DNA from: Kriegella aquimaris
Lineage (GTDB): Bacteria; Bacteroidota; Bacteroidia; Flavobacteriales; Flavobacteriaceae
Direction: 5' to 3'
DNA: 64,000 nt
Assembly (NCBI RefSeq): GCF_900103215.1
Contig: NZ_FNGV01000008.1
Location: 1-64,000, forward strand
Part shown: one piece after another, positions 33,153 to 42,742 of the stretch
Layout of the letters: each line of letters starts with the position of its first letter
Position numbering within the stretch: the stretch's first letter is position 1
Notes under the pieces: generated by a model
The model's database searches: none
What the model was told of the DNA's origin: nothing
The model's input: only the letters and a program-made list of their open reading frames with translations
Position numbers and translations under genes: made by a program

Positions 33153-35372
33153 ATGGCAAATGAAAAAAGCAATCTCCAGGTTAATCTGGTAAACGATGAA
33201 ATTTTAACTACGAATTCATCAATTGAAATTACTACGACACCTAATGCCGATGTAGATTCGGTTATTCGAAGTATCGGGGTGCGAGGCATAGATGGAAAAG
33301 TTTCTCCGACAAGAAAAAAAGGGCTATTTATTTGGAGTGCCGAAAAAGGACTCCCTGCTGGGCAACATATTCTGGTAATCCAGCCCATCGTAAATTCAAA
33401 ATCACAAAAATTAAGTGAATCCCTTGAAATTCCATTTACAGTTGTTGCCACTAATGCAGAAGTAGACAATAACTTGCTTATCGGGAGTTTTGTACGACTA
33501 AAACTTGTTGAAAATGGGGTAGAGCGACTTTCAAATGATAAAATTCCGAACACGGAATATTTCGAATTTTATAAAGCAACTGATCGTAAAAGTGGCAAGC
33601 CGATATCATTTGAGATCGACCATAAAGGAAAACGGGTGGACGGCGAAAAGATCCTGGAGGACCATAGAAAAAAATTGGATTCAAAATTCGGCAAGATACA
33701 CCCTACACTTTTTTCCTTGATTAACTCCAAAAAACCACCTAAAACCGTTTTGATAGATATATGGTATGAAGTTGAAGAGCCTGAAGCCTCGCCTTCTGAC
33801 CGCACACAGAACGAATGTGATCAAGAATCTGTTAAGAAACGAGCTGATCAACTAAGAAAGAAAATGTATGAGCGTTCGGTAAAATTTAGTAAATCACTTG
33901 AGGGTAAAGTAAAAGTTGTGAAAGTTGATAGATCGGCTCCTTTAGTTACGGCAGTAGTTGAAACCGCCGCTATCCGCGAATTGGCCTCAAACAAAGAAGT
34001 TGCCGGACTTTTACTGCGTGAAACCGAAGGTATTGAAGATCTTGGTAATTCAATGGCAATTGCCGGTTCCGATGTTGTTCAATCTAACGGGGAAGATGGT
34101 TCCGGAGTAAAAGTAGCCGTCTGGGAATCTGGACCTAGTGACACTTCAAATCTGGTAATTTCCGACGAATTCAAGAATAATCCAACTACTTCCAATCATT
34201 CCCAAAATGTACATGCGATCATCCGAAATAATGAATCGGGTACTCCGAACGGGCATGCTCCCGGGTGCAGTTTGTATTCGGCCAACGATAAGGATAGGGA
34301 TGCATTGACCTGGGCCGTGGAAGATAAAGAGTGTACTGTTATCAATCAAAGTTTCCATAGATCTAGTGAGCCGGGTTCCGGTGCTTTGTCAGGAGATGAC
34401 ATCTATGGGGATTATCTTGCAGTAAGGTATCCTTATCCATTGATCGTTCATGCGGCCGGAAATTTCTGGAACGGAGATGTTGATAATATTAATCCGCCGA
34501 GCAGCGAATTCGTAAATCACAAAGGATATAACACTATTTCAGTAGGAAATCACAATGATAGTGCCTCGGCTATGTCTACGGACTCCGTATTCCGAAACCC
34601 AAGTTCTTCCCATGGTGACCGAGAACTTCCGGAAATATGTGCCAATGGTACTGGTGTAACAGCGGATGGGATTACCATGGGTGGAACAAGTATGGCTTCT
34701 CCTGCAGTTGTTGGGGTTTCCGCACTTATCCAAGGAACAAATACGATCCTAAAACATTGGCCTGAAGGATGTAGGGCGATACTACTTGCTAGTGCAACAA
34801 AAAATATTACGGGCAGTACTTGGTGGCAAGATGTCAGCAATGGCGTTGATGCATTGGACGGTGCCGGTGCTGTCAATGCAGTTGAAGGGACGAATGTTGC
34901 AAGGAATCGAAAATCGGCCAATAACGCTCCAAGCCGGCGAGGTTGGGATGTAGGCTTGCTCAGTTCTTCTAACTTTGGAAATGATAAACTATCGACATTT
35001 GAATATAAAATTTCCGTTCCCAATTACTTTTTTGGTCCAAGAAAAGTAAAAGTGGCACTGGCTTGGACATCAAAAGCTTCAAAAACATCCATTTTGTTTT
35101 GGAGCTGGTATATGTCCCAACTAACGGTTGACCTAGATCTTATTATCTACGATGAAAATGGAGCGCAAGTGGGATACAGCGGCTCTTGGGACAATAGTTA
35201 TGAGATAGCGGAATTTACCGGGCAACCGGGGAAAACCTATACGATAAAAATTCGTAGATGGTCGGGTACGAACTCAACCTGGTTTGGGATTGCATGGACC
35301 GTAACAGGCGGGTTCAGTATTGCCTTAACTTCCGAATTATTTCAGGTTAATCGATTCGTAGGTAATCTTTAG
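33153..35372 (+). CDS. subtilisin-like S8 serine peptidase with atypical active-site acid
   Basis: A 739-residue protein. An Ig-like N-terminal part (about 1-110) and a helical linker precede an S8 peptidase domain starting near residue 315. In place of the usual D(T/S)G motif the sequence is VKVAVWESGPSD (Glu near residue 324). The His motif is NHSQNVHAIIRN (about 348), the Asn motif VHAAGNFWNGD, and the Ser motif GGTSMASPAVVGVSA (about 513). A C-terminal P-domain-like beta region follows (VDLDLIIYDENGAQVGYSGS, then WDNSYE). No signal peptide is seen at the ATG at 33153, which is unusual for this family and suggests a cytoplasmic or non-classically exported enzyme. It could be active with Glu or have altered specificity. 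A good terminator follows. Confidence 0.78.
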   Translation: MANEKSNLQVNLVNDEILTTNSSIEITTTPNADVDSVIRSIGVRGIDGKVSPTRKKGLFIWSAEKGLPAGQHILVIQPIVNSKSQKLSESLEIPFTVVATNAEVDNNLLIGSFVRLKLVENGVERLSNDKIPNTEYFEFYKATDRKSGKPISFEIDHKGKRVDGEKILEDHRKKLDSKFGKIHPTLFSLINSKKPPKTVLIDIWYEVEEPEASPSDRTQNECDQESVKKRADQLRKKMYERSVKFSKSLEGKVKVVKVDRSAPLVTAVVETAAIRELASNKEVAGLLLRETEGIEDLGNSMAIAGSDVVQSNGEDGSGVKVAVWESGPSDTSNLVISDEFKNNPTTSNHSQNVHAIIRNNESGTPNGHAPGCSLYSANDKDRDALTWAVEDKECTVINQSFHRSSEPGSGALSGDDIYGDYLAVRYPYPLIVHAAGNFWNGDVDNINPPSSEFVNHKGYNTISVGNHNDSASAMSTDSVFRNPSSSHGDRELPEICANGTGVTADGITMGGTSMASPAVVGVSALIQGTNTILKHWPEGCRAILLASATKNITGSTWWQDVSNGVDALDGAGAVNAVEGTNVARNRKSANNAPSRRGWDVGLLSSSNFGNDKLSTFEYKISVPNYFFGPRKVKVALAWTSKASKTSILFWSWYMSQLTVDLDLIIYDENGAQVGYSGSWDNSYEIAEFTGQPGKTYTIKIRRWSGTNSTWFGIAWTVTGGFSIALTSELFQVNRFVGNL

Positions 35373-35401
35373 TTGCCGCACTAATAAAATTTTATTGAAG
35401 T

Positions 35402-35438
35402 AGGCTATCCACTTTTTGGGGGATAGCCTCTTTTTTTT
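35402..35438 (+). terminator. intrinsic terminator after the subtilase gene
   Basis: AGGCTATCC (35402-35410) pairs perfectly with GGATAGCCT (35421-35429) and is followed by CTTTTTTTT. Confidence 0.88.
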
Positions 35439-35528
35439 AGTATATCAGTCCTTCTGATTTTCTTGAATCGGAAAAAGAATGGCCACACATATTTTTGGTT
35501 ACATGATTCAATATGAAGTTTCACCCGC

Positions 35529-35536
35529 TATATTTG
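35529..35536 (+). promoter_or_regulatory. candidate -7 element for the serine dehydratase gene
   Basis: TATATTTG matches TAnnTTTG exactly, 23 bases before the start at 35560. A -33 element at the usual spacing is not obvious. Confidence 0.45.
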
Positions 35537-35559
35537 TAGGTAGATAAAGGGATTGTTTC

Positions 35560-36984
35560 ATGGAATGCATCAGTGTTTTCGATATGCTTAAAATCGGTGT
35601 GGGTCCTTCAAGTTCCCACACTTTGGGTCCGTGGCGGGCTGCGGAACGGTGGATAAAAGAACTCGACCTGGAAGGATTGTTTGATGAGGTGGTGCAAATT
35701 AACGTTTACGTTTATGGTTCTTTATCATTAACGGGAAAAGGTCACGCCACCGATTTGGCCATAATGTTGGGGCTCTCGGGGGCAGACCCTGTGGAGATTC
35801 CCATAGAGGATATCAACACAATCACAGCCATAATCAAAAAGGATAGGGTATTGAACTTTGCCAATAAAAGGGCAGTTGCTTTTGACCCTAACACCAATAT
35901 TATATTTAAAAGTGAGTTTTTGCCGTTTCATGCAAACGGGATGAAGTTTGAGGCCACCCTATCAACAGGAAAGAAAATAACCAAAACTTATTACTCTATT
36001 GGTGGAGGTTTTGTGGTGGTCAAAGAACGTAAAAATGCCAAAAAGAATAAAGACGTTTTTGCCACTTTCCCCTTTCCGATTGAGAAGGGAGTGCAACTTT
36101 TGGCCTACTGCAAAGAGCAGCAAAAAAGCATTTCTGAAATCGTACTGGCCAATGAGCTTTCACTTAGAGATGGCGATGCTATAGATCGCCAGCTACAAAA
36201 AATTTGGGAAACCATGTTAGAATGCATGTATGTGGGCTGTCATACCGAAGGTAATCTCCCAGGGGGGCTTAATGTTCGCCGCCGCGCTTTCGATATGCAC
36301 CAAAATTTGAAGGGGATAGTCCCATACGCCAATGAGAAAGAGTGGATGGAAACCATACGTCAAACCGAGGTTAAATTCAGACAAATATTAAAATGGGTAA
36401 GTTGTTTTGCGCTTGCCGTAAATGAAGTAAACGCTTCCTTAGGTCGCGTAGTCACTGCCCCTACTAACGGCAGTGCAGGTGTAATTCCGGCTGTTTTAAT
36501 GTATTATTTGGTCATCGAGAATCACGATGCCGATTTTGAGCACATTAAAAAATTTCTTTTGGTAGCGGGCGAAATCGGAAGTATTTTCAAAAAAGGGGCA
36601 ACCATTTCTGCAGCCATGGGAGGTTGCCAAGCAGAAATTGGCGTGTCTTCCGCCATGGCTGCAGCGGCATTGACCGAGCTTTTGGGGGGTACTCCCGAAC
36701 AGGTCTTGATTGCGGCAGAGATTGCTATGGAACATCATTTGGGACTTACCTGTGATCCCATTGCGGGCCTTGTTCAAATTCCGTGTATCGAACGGAATTC
36801 GATGGGTGCGATAAAAGCCATTAATGCCGCAGAGCTGGCTTTGGAGACTAAGCCGGAAAACATAAAAATACCTTTGGATAAAGTTGTGAATACGATGTGG
36901 GAGACTGCAAAGGATATGAGTTCAAAATATAAGGAAACTTCGGAAGGCGGCCTGGCCGTCGAAGTGAATATAAGTGATTGCTAG
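35560..36984 (+). CDS. sdaA: L-serine ammonia-lyase (L-serine dehydratase)
   Basis: A 474-residue single-chain enzyme that converts L-serine to pyruvate and ammonia in the cytoplasm. The N-terminal beta domain begins [20 protein letters not shown], the family hallmark. The C-terminal alpha domain holds the Cys ligands of the 4Fe-4S cluster in [34 protein letters not shown]. Length and motif order are those of the fused bacterial SdaA type. It has its own promoter region and converges on the zinc alcohol dehydrogenase gene with only 18 bases between. Nothing unusual was seen. Confidence 0.95.
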   Translation: MECISVFDMLKIGVGPSSSHTLGPWRAAERWIKELDLEGLFDEVVQINVYVYGSLSLTGKGHATDLAIMLGLSGADPVEIPIEDINTITAIIKKDRVLNFANKRAVAFDPNTNIIFKSEFLPFHANGMKFEATLSTGKKITKTYYSIGGGFVVVKERKNAKKNKDVFATFPFPIEKGVQLLAYCKEQQKSISEIVLANELSLRDGDAIDRQLQKIWETMLECMYVGCHTEGNLPGGLNVRRRAFDMHQNLKGIVPYANEKEWMETIRQTEVKFRQILKWVSCFALAVNEVNASLGRVVTAPTNGSAGVIPAVLMYYLVIENHDADFEHIKKFLLVAGEIGSIFKKGATISAAMGGCQAEIGVSSAMAAAALTELLGGTPEQVLIAAEIAMEHHLGLTCDPIAGLVQIPCIERNSMGAIKAINAAELALETKPENIKIPLDKVVNTMWETAKDMSSKYKETSEGGLAVEVNISDC

Positions 36985-37002
36985 TGTATAAATTATAAAA
37001 AA

Positions 37003-38118
37003 TTAGGATGGGTCTTGTCGAATACCAACTCTGTAATGGCCGCCTTTATGGGCTTCATTAAAGGCACTTTCCAATTCGTGTAGCAAAAACTCCTTGTTCA
37101 CTAGGCTTGCAAAAGGATACTTCTTATGGTTTTTTTCTAAAAAGGTAATTGCGACGGCTAAATCTTTGGGCTTATAATTGTGTAGCCCCTTTATGGTGAG
37201 TAGGTTGCGCACAATCATTTCTGCATTGACCTGAGTATTTCTTTGGCTAAATACTGCACCGACCCATACGGCCATACCTCCGATACTCAATAGTGATAAA
37301 CTCTTTTCCATGGCTTCAGGTGCCCCTGTTGTATCTATGACGACATCTATCTCATGGTGGGGCTTTAATTGTTCGACGATGTCTTGCACTTCCAACGAAG
37401 CCTGAATGATTTGATTTACTCCAAATGTCTTTGCAAAATTCAGTCGAGCCTTATCACAGTCCATGGCATACACGTTTTTAGCACCTGATTCTTTGGCCAT
37501 GGCACAGGCGGAGAGTCCGAGCATTCCAACGCCTGCGATAAGCACGTTCTTGTTGTTGAGGTCTCCCGCCAATCGAATCGCCCCTGCAATTGTTGCATGG
37601 GTGCAGTTCAACGGTGCTAGTTCTTTGGGGATCAATCGGTCGGAGAGATTGAAAATGGCAGTTCCTTCACGGAGCAGGCAATGTGTCGCGAATCCCCCAC
37701 TTAATGGCTTATCAAGCGCCATTTGTTGGTGTCCGTATTTAAAAAGGTTATGGGATTTCTGGGGAAATCCCTTTTTGGCCATAGTTCCATGTACATCATG
37801 CGCGTAAACTGACCAAGTGACCAGATTTCCGACCTTAAGTGCTTCACCATTGTAATCGGTGTTGATGGCTTTTCCCAAAGAAACTACATGTCCGATGATT
37901 TCATGGCCCAGAATACTTGGACATGGCGAAGTTCTTCGCCCGTAATAGGTATGTAAATCGCTTGTACAGATAGTGGTGTATGCTATTTTAACCAAAACTT
38001 CATTGACTTGCGGTGTGGGAAGCGACACTTTTTCAATGGTGAACGGTTTTTCAGCTTCATGGAAGACTAATGCTTCCGCCATTTCATTTGCTGTCATAAC
38101 GGTCTTTTTTATGGGCAT
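37003..38118 (-). CDS. zinc-type alcohol dehydrogenase, possibly phosphonate-linked
   Basis: A medium-chain dehydrogenase of about 371 residues. The start at 38118 (MPIKKTVMTANEMAEALVFH) is preferred to an upstream Met at 38184. The catalytic zinc region is TTICTSDLHTYYGRR followed by SILGHEIIGHVVSLG. The structural-zinc four-Cys loop is absent (VYAHDVHGTMAKKGFPQKSH stands there). The Rossmann part has NVLIAGVGMLGLSACAMAKE. This resembles the phosphonate-associated dehydrogenase subfamily (TIGR03366). It is divergent from a DUF5690 membrane protein and a phosphodiesterase-like lipoprotein, which fits a shared phosphorus- or alcohol-compound pathway, but the substrate is unproven. Confidence 0.8.
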   Translation of the reverse strand: MPIKKTVMTANEMAEALVFHEAEKPFTIEKVSLPTPQVNEVLVKIAYTTICTSDLHTYYGRRTSPCPSILGHEIIGHVVSLGKAINTDYNGEALKVGNLVTWSVYAHDVHGTMAKKGFPQKSHNLFKYGHQQMALDKPLSGGFATHCLLREGTAIFNLSDRLIPKELAPLNCTHATIAGAIRLAGDLNNKNVLIAGVGMLGLSACAMAKESGAKNVYAMDCDKARLNFAKTFGVNQIIQASLEVQDIVEQLKPHHEIDVVIDTTGAPEAMEKSLSLLSIGGMAVWVGAVFSQRNTQVNAEMIVRNLLTIKGLHNYKPKDLAVAITFLEKNHKKYPFASLVNKEFLLHELESAFNEAHKGGHYRVGIRQDPS

Positions 38119-38381
38119 GGTTGTATTGTATAAGGCGAGTTTTGGTTTAAAGGTAAGGTGTGGTCGGCTATTTAAATCTTGCACTTAACTACCATTTCTT
38201 TTTTAAAAATTGAAAGATTGTTGATTTGGCATTAAAAACTGGTTAAATTGTGAGTATTTGTTAAAGAAAGTGATAAACAAATATAGTTTCTTTTAAATAA
38301 AATCGATTTCTTTGAAAAAGATAACCATTGCTTTACATCATCTTAATCTAATCGAAGTGTCTCGCCCGTTACATTTACCTG

Positions 38382-39719
38382 ATGGAAAATAAGAATCCAA
38401 TTCAAACGCTTACAGCCAATACTACAACAAGAAAATCAATACTTCCGGGAATGTCGTCGATCTGGATCATGGTGGCGGCCTTTTTATGCTATACGGGTAT
38501 GTATGCGGTGCGTAAGTCGTTTTTGGCCGGGCAGTATCAAGATTTGGATATAGGTTTTGGAATGGATCCCAAAACCCTTTTGGTCATCAGTCAAGTGTTG
38601 GGTTACATGCTTTCGAAATTTGTGGGCATCAAGATCATATCGGAAATGCCCCCTAAAAGGAGAGTTTATTGGCTGTTGGGCCTTGTCGGCCTCGGACTTT
38701 TTATGTTGGGTCTTTTTGCCATAGTGCCCCCCAAATGGAAAATAGTCACACTTTTCTTTAATGGATTGCCCTTGGGTATGGTCTTCGGGGTTGTGTTTTC
38801 TTATCTGGAAGGCAGAAGAAATACAGAGCTATTGGCCGCCGCATTGAGTGCTACGTTTATTTTCTCTACAGGACTCGTAAAGACTGTTGGCGTGCTATTG
38901 ATTCAAAACTACGGGGTTGGCGAATATGCCATGCCTTTTGTGACGGGTCTGCTTTTCCTGCCCATATTTATGATTTCTGTATGGATGCTGAACAAGTCAA
39001 AAGTTCCTGATGAATTAGACAGGGAAGAACGTACCGAACGTACCACAATGGATGTCACCAAGCGAAAAGATTTCATGAAGAAGCATGGTATTGGGTTTGC
39101 CGGCTTGGTGGTCATTTACATTCTACTCACCATTGTCCGTGATTTTAGAGACAATTTCATTGTCGAGTTTTGGGAAGAGCTGGGGTATGGCCGAGAACCG
39201 GAATTGATCACGCTTACCGAAATTCCTGTTGCTATTATCGTGTTGATAATAGCGGCTTTGGGCATACTGATACGAAAAAACCGATTGGCATTTAATCTAG
39301 GCATGTATATGATCGGGTTTGGGGCTTTGGTCATTCTGTTGTCGACCTTGCTTTTTGAAAAATCGCTTATAAGTCCGGTAATGTGGATGATCAGTACGGG
39401 TGTGGGTGTCTACTTGCCCTATATCTTATTTCACTGCCTACTTTTTGAACGATTGATTGCCTTTCTCAAATACCAAGGGAATGTTGGTTTCCTTTTCTAT
39501 ACAGCCGATGCCTTGGGTTATTTGGGCAGTGTTACCGTACTAATGCTCAAAGAGGTTGTGGGCTACAATACCTCTTGGGTCGATTTTTTCATCGATATAA
39601 ACATCAAAGTCGCCGTTCCCATCATGATACTGGTATTTTTGGTTTTGTTTTACTTTAGCCGTAGTGCATCGCCTCAGGTTGCGCCCGTAGCTTCAAAACA
39701 GTCGCTTAACGATTATTAA
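38382..39719 (+). CDS. DUF5690 multi-pass membrane protein (transporter-like)
   Basis: A 445-residue protein with about 12 hydrophobic segments and an MFS-like layout (SIWIMVAAFLCYTGMYAVRK at the N-terminus and a charged central loop at about 210-240). The pattern is that of the DUF5690 family of Bacteroidota, likely distant major-facilitator transporters of unknown substrate. It is nine bases upstream of the phosphodiesterase-like lipoprotein gene and divergent from the alcohol dehydrogenase, so it may import a phosphoester or phosphonate or its product. Confidence 0.75.
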   Translation: MENKNPIQTLTANTTTRKSILPGMSSIWIMVAAFLCYTGMYAVRKSFLAGQYQDLDIGFGMDPKTLLVISQVLGYMLSKFVGIKIISEMPPKRRVYWLLGLVGLGLFMLGLFAIVPPKWKIVTLFFNGLPLGMVFGVVFSYLEGRRNTELLAAALSATFIFSTGLVKTVGVLLIQNYGVGEYAMPFVTGLLFLPIFMISVWMLNKSKVPDELDREERTERTTMDVTKRKDFMKKHGIGFAGLVVIYILLTIVRDFRDNFIVEFWEELGYGREPELITLTEIPVAIIVLIIAALGILIRKNRLAFNLGMYMIGFGALVILLSTLLFEKSLISPVMWMISTGVGVYLPYILFHCLLFERLIAFLKYQGNVGFLFYTADALGYLGSVTVLMLKEVVGYNTSWVDFFIDINIKVAVPIMILVFLVLFYFSRSASPQVAPVASKQSLNDY

Positions 39720-39728
39720 ATAAATAGT

Positions 39729-40670
39729 ATGATAAAGTGTATTCAAATCAGTCTTATAATGCTAATGGTGCAACTAACGGGTTGTCAAGACCAAACCAAA
39801 TCAACTGACGGCTCCAGTGATTCCCATTTGGCCAAAAGGGTTATTGTGCTCGGTCTTGATGGGTTAAGTGTCGAAGGCTTCAAAACCGCAAAACATCCCA
39901 ATCTCGATGCCTTGTTCGAAGACGGAACAATTTCATTCACTACCCGATCGGTAATGCCGTCGGTAACATTGCCAAACTGGACGAGCCACCTCACCGGGAG
40001 CGGCCCCGAAGAGCATGGCGTAGATAATAACAATTGGACCTTGGCAGACCATCAACTACCGCCGTTGGAAAAAGATTCCGATGGGTATTATCCTTCTATT
40101 TTTAAAGTGTTGAAAGATCAAATGCCCAATATAAAAACGGCGTACTATTACAATTGGGGCAATTTGATAAATCCTATCAATCAAAAATATCTCGATGAGG
40201 TGAATTTTCTGGAAGACGATGCATACGAGGAAAATTACAGCAAGGCAAAGTCCTTTGCCTTAAAACACAAAGACGACCCGACACTCATCTTTTTATATAG
40301 TGTACACGTAGATCATGCAGGCCACGGTCATGAATGGATGTCGCCCGAATATATTACGGCCATCGAAGAAGCCGATGTTAAAATCGGAACCCTAATCAGT
40401 GATTTAAAGAAAGACGAACTTTATGAGGATACCCACTTTTTACTTATTACAGATCATGGCGGAAAAGGTACCGGTCATGGCGGTATGAGCCCGGTCGAGA
40501 TGACCGTGCCCTGGGGTATCAAGGGGCCAGGCATCAAAAAAGCGAAGATGTTAGATGACCATAATAGCAACAAGAATACGGCGTTGGTCCTTGCACGTTT
40601 ATTTGGTCGTGACAGTCTTCCGAAGTCATGGACGGGCAAAGTACCTGAATCCATTTTTGAATTGAAGTAA
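39729..40670 (+). CDS. alkaline-phosphatase-superfamily lipoprotein (phosphodiesterase/pyrophosphatase type)
   Basis: A 313-residue protein with a lipoprotein signal (ISLIMLMVQLTGC, lipobox Cys). Metal-binding and nucleophile patterns of type I phosphodiesterases are present: VIVLGLDGLSVEGF with the first Asp, MPSVTLPNWTSHLTGSGPEE with the nucleophilic Thr, VHVDHAGHGHEWM and LLITDHGGKGTGHGG. It should be anchored in the periplasm or outer membrane and cleave phosphodiester, nucleotide or phosphono substrates. The DUF5690 partner upstream could take up the product. Exact substrate unknown. Confidence 0.85.
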   Translation: MIKCIQISLIMLMVQLTGCQDQTKSTDGSSDSHLAKRVIVLGLDGLSVEGFKTAKHPNLDALFEDGTISFTTRSVMPSVTLPNWTSHLTGSGPEEHGVDNNNWTLADHQLPPLEKDSDGYYPSIFKVLKDQMPNIKTAYYYNWGNLINPINQKYLDEVNFLEDDAYEENYSKAKSFALKHKDDPTLIFLYSVHVDHAGHGHEWMSPEYITAIEEADVKIGTLISDLKKDELYEDTHFLLITDHGGKGTGHGGMSPVEMTVPWGIKGPGIKKAKMLDDHNSNKNTALVLARLFGRDSLPKSWTGKVPESIFELK

Positions 40671-40728
40671 TCCATTTTTTTTGAGAAGTTACTGCCGTAT
40701 TTAAACCTAAACCGGATGTATGGCAGTG

Positions 40729-41577
40729 CTATGTACGCGCCCTGCTATTTTTTACAAATTGGGATGGCGTTGTATTTTTCAATTTTTTAAACTTTCGGTT
40801 AAAATTGGAAAGCGAAGAAAACCCCGATGCCTCGGCAATCGTTGCAACTGTTAGGTCGCTGTCTTCGATCAACAGCTGACAGGCATGGGCGATACGTACC
40901 TCGATAAGAAATTCAAAAAAGGTTTTGTTGGTACGCTGTTTAAAAAAGCGGCAGAAGGCATTGGGAGTCATAAAGGCTAGTTTCGCTATTTTTTTCAAAG
41001 CGATTTCTTTATGAAAGTTTTTCATAGTGTAATCAAAGATGGCCCGTAACCGTTCCCCGTCATCATTGGTAATTTTCTTTTGATAGACAAAGCCGGCCAA
41101 TGATTGTCTTTCCGCATGGCATAAGGTTCGCAAAAGATTTAGAAATTTTACAAATCTTGAGAATTTGTCCAAATGGGGAAACTGTATCATCAACTTTTCG
41201 ATTTCCGGATCTCTTTTGGTGAGGCGAAACCCAACATCCGAGTGGTCGAAAAAACTTTTGATTGCTACGAGGTCGGGAAGGTTGAAAAACTCTTCCCCGA
41301 AAGAACGTTTTGAAAAGAAAAGGGATACCATATGCGATTTCTCATTTACAATACTCTGAAACACATGGGGCATATTGGAACCAATAACAAAAAAATCGCC
41401 CAGGCCATAGGAGTGAACGCTATCTCCCACCACCAGCTTTCCCCGCCCTTGAACGATATAGCTGATTTGAATTTCCTCATGCTGATGTAATTTTCCGTAA
41501 AACTCCATTTCTTGATCGATCTGAACAATCAGATTCTCTGAGGGCGATTTAGGAATTTGAAAAGGAAAAACTTTCAT
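40729..41577 (-). CDS. AraC-family transcriptional regulator of the hydroxyproline genes
   Basis: A 282-residue protein. The N-terminal cupin-like sensor domain (about 1-150) has YGKLHQHEEIQISYIVQGRG. The C-terminal AraC double helix-turn-helix (about 180-280) has KKIAKLAFMTPNAFCRFFKQ and VATIAEASGFSSLSNFNRKF with TTPSQFV. It is divergent from the three-gene hydroxyproline cluster and is the obvious candidate regulator, probably sensing hydroxyproline or an intermediate. The shared 214-base region holds several GGTAA half-sites. Confidence 0.9.
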   Translation of the reverse strand: MKVFPFQIPKSPSENLIVQIDQEMEFYGKLHQHEEIQISYIVQGRGKLVVGDSVHSYGLGDFFVIGSNMPHVFQSIVNEKSHMVSLFFSKRSFGEEFFNLPDLVAIKSFFDHSDVGFRLTKRDPEIEKLMIQFPHLDKFSRFVKFLNLLRTLCHAERQSLAGFVYQKKITNDDGERLRAIFDYTMKNFHKEIALKKIAKLAFMTPNAFCRFFKQRTNKTFFEFLIEVRIAHACQLLIEDSDLTVATIAEASGFSSLSNFNRKFKKLKNTTPSQFVKNSRART

Positions 41578-41608
41578 TTATGCGTGTATATATGCCTAAA
41601 ATACTATT

Positions 41609-41689
41609 TTACCCAACTATATTTGGTAACATAGTACTGTTTTCAGGTAAAATATTATTAACAAAAATTCCATTACCTGTTTTATTTTT
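41609..41689 (+). promoter_or_regulatory. candidate operator half-sites and -7 element of the hydroxyproline operon
   Basis: Four GGTAA/TTACC half-sites lie between the AraC gene and the operon: TTACC 41609-41613, GGTAA 41625-41629, CAGGTAA 41643-41649 and TTACCTG 41672-41678, giving two inverted pairs. A TATTTTTG at 41682-41689 matches the TAnnTTTG -7 consensus for the rightward promoter. Binding by the AraC protein is inferred from position. Confidence 0.45.
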
Positions 41690-41791
41690 GTACTAAATCG
41701 TGGCGTAATCTAGTTTGCGCTAATAGCATGAATAGGAATGGGCTCATGAAAATCGGGCTTGTTAAAACATATAATTCAATAAAATAAGCTT

Positions 41792-42721
41792 ATGAAAATC
41801 GAATGGAGGGGCGTTATGCCCGCAGTTACTACAAAATTTACGGCTGAAGACAAACTTGACATGAATATGTTCAAAGTGAATATTAAGGCCCAACTTGATG
41901 CAGGTGTACACGGTATTATTTTAGGGGGTACCTTGGGTGAAGCCAGTACGCTTACCGACGAGGAAAAGAAAACGCTCGTGGTTGAGACTGTTGACTTTGT
42001 TGAAGGTAAAGTGCCGGTAATCATCAATATTGCCGAGCAAACCACCAAAGGAGCCATCGCCGCGGCCCATCGTGCCGAAGAACAAGGTGCTAGTGGTTTA
42101 ATGATGTTGCCGCCGATGCGTTACAAGGCAAACGAACATGAAACGGTGATTTATTTCAGTGAGGTGGCAAAAAATACCGATTTGCCGATAATGATTTACA
42201 ATAACCCTATTGACTATGGTATCGAGGTTACCCTTGATATGTTAGAAGTACTCTTAAAACATGATAATATTGCAGCGGTCAAAGAGTCGACGCGTGATAT
42301 ATCGAATATTACCCGCATCAAGAATAGGTTTGGGGATCGCTTAAAAACCTTTACCGGGGTTGATACCTTAGGGATGGAAAGCCTTTTGATGGAAGCCGAT
42401 GGTTGGGTAGCCGGACTCGTTTGTGCATTTCCTGCCGAGACCGTTGCTATTTACGAACTGGTCAAGGCCGGAAGAATTAAAGAGGCCCTTGCCATTTATC
42501 GCTGGTTCCTTCCCTTATTGGAACTTGACATCAGCCCGCAATTGGTTCAGAACATCAAGTTGGCCGAATTGGCAACAAAAATTGGTACAGAGCATGTGAG
42601 AGCGCCAAGATTACCTTTGATCGGCGACGAACGGGAGCGCGTGTTGAATATTATAGCGCACGGTTTGGCAACAAGACCAACATTGCCCGCGTATAAAGAT
42701 TTATCTTTGACACAGGCGTAG
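41792..42721 (+). CDS. DapA-family deaminase/lyase, probable pyrroline-4-hydroxy-2-carboxylate deaminase
   Basis: A 309-residue TIM-barrel enzyme of the dihydrodipicolinate synthase family. GGTLGEASTLTDEEK is the substrate loop, IMIYNNP holds the Tyr, and AAVKESTRDISN holds the Schiff-base Lys. In hydroxyproline degradation this family member deaminates 1-pyrroline-4-hydroxy-2-carboxylate to 2-oxoglutarate semialdehyde. That assignment rests on its neighbours, a 4-hydroxyproline epimerase and an FAD oxidase; by sequence alone it could be another DapA-like lyase. It is first in the operon and cytoplasmic. Confidence 0.85.
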   Translation: MKIEWRGVMPAVTTKFTAEDKLDMNMFKVNIKAQLDAGVHGIILGGTLGEASTLTDEEKKTLVVETVDFVEGKVPVIINIAEQTTKGAIAAAHRAEEQGASGLMMLPPMRYKANEHETVIYFSEVAKNTDLPIMIYNNPIDYGIEVTLDMLEVLLKHDNIAAVKESTRDISNITRIKNRFGDRLKTFTGVDTLGMESLLMEADGWVAGLVCAFPAETVAIYELVKAGRIKEALAIYRWFLPLLELDISPQLVQNIKLAELATKIGTEHVRAPRLPLIGDERERVLNIIAHGLATRPTLPAYKDLSLTQA

Positions 42722-42742
42722 AGATCCAATGATATGTAACTA

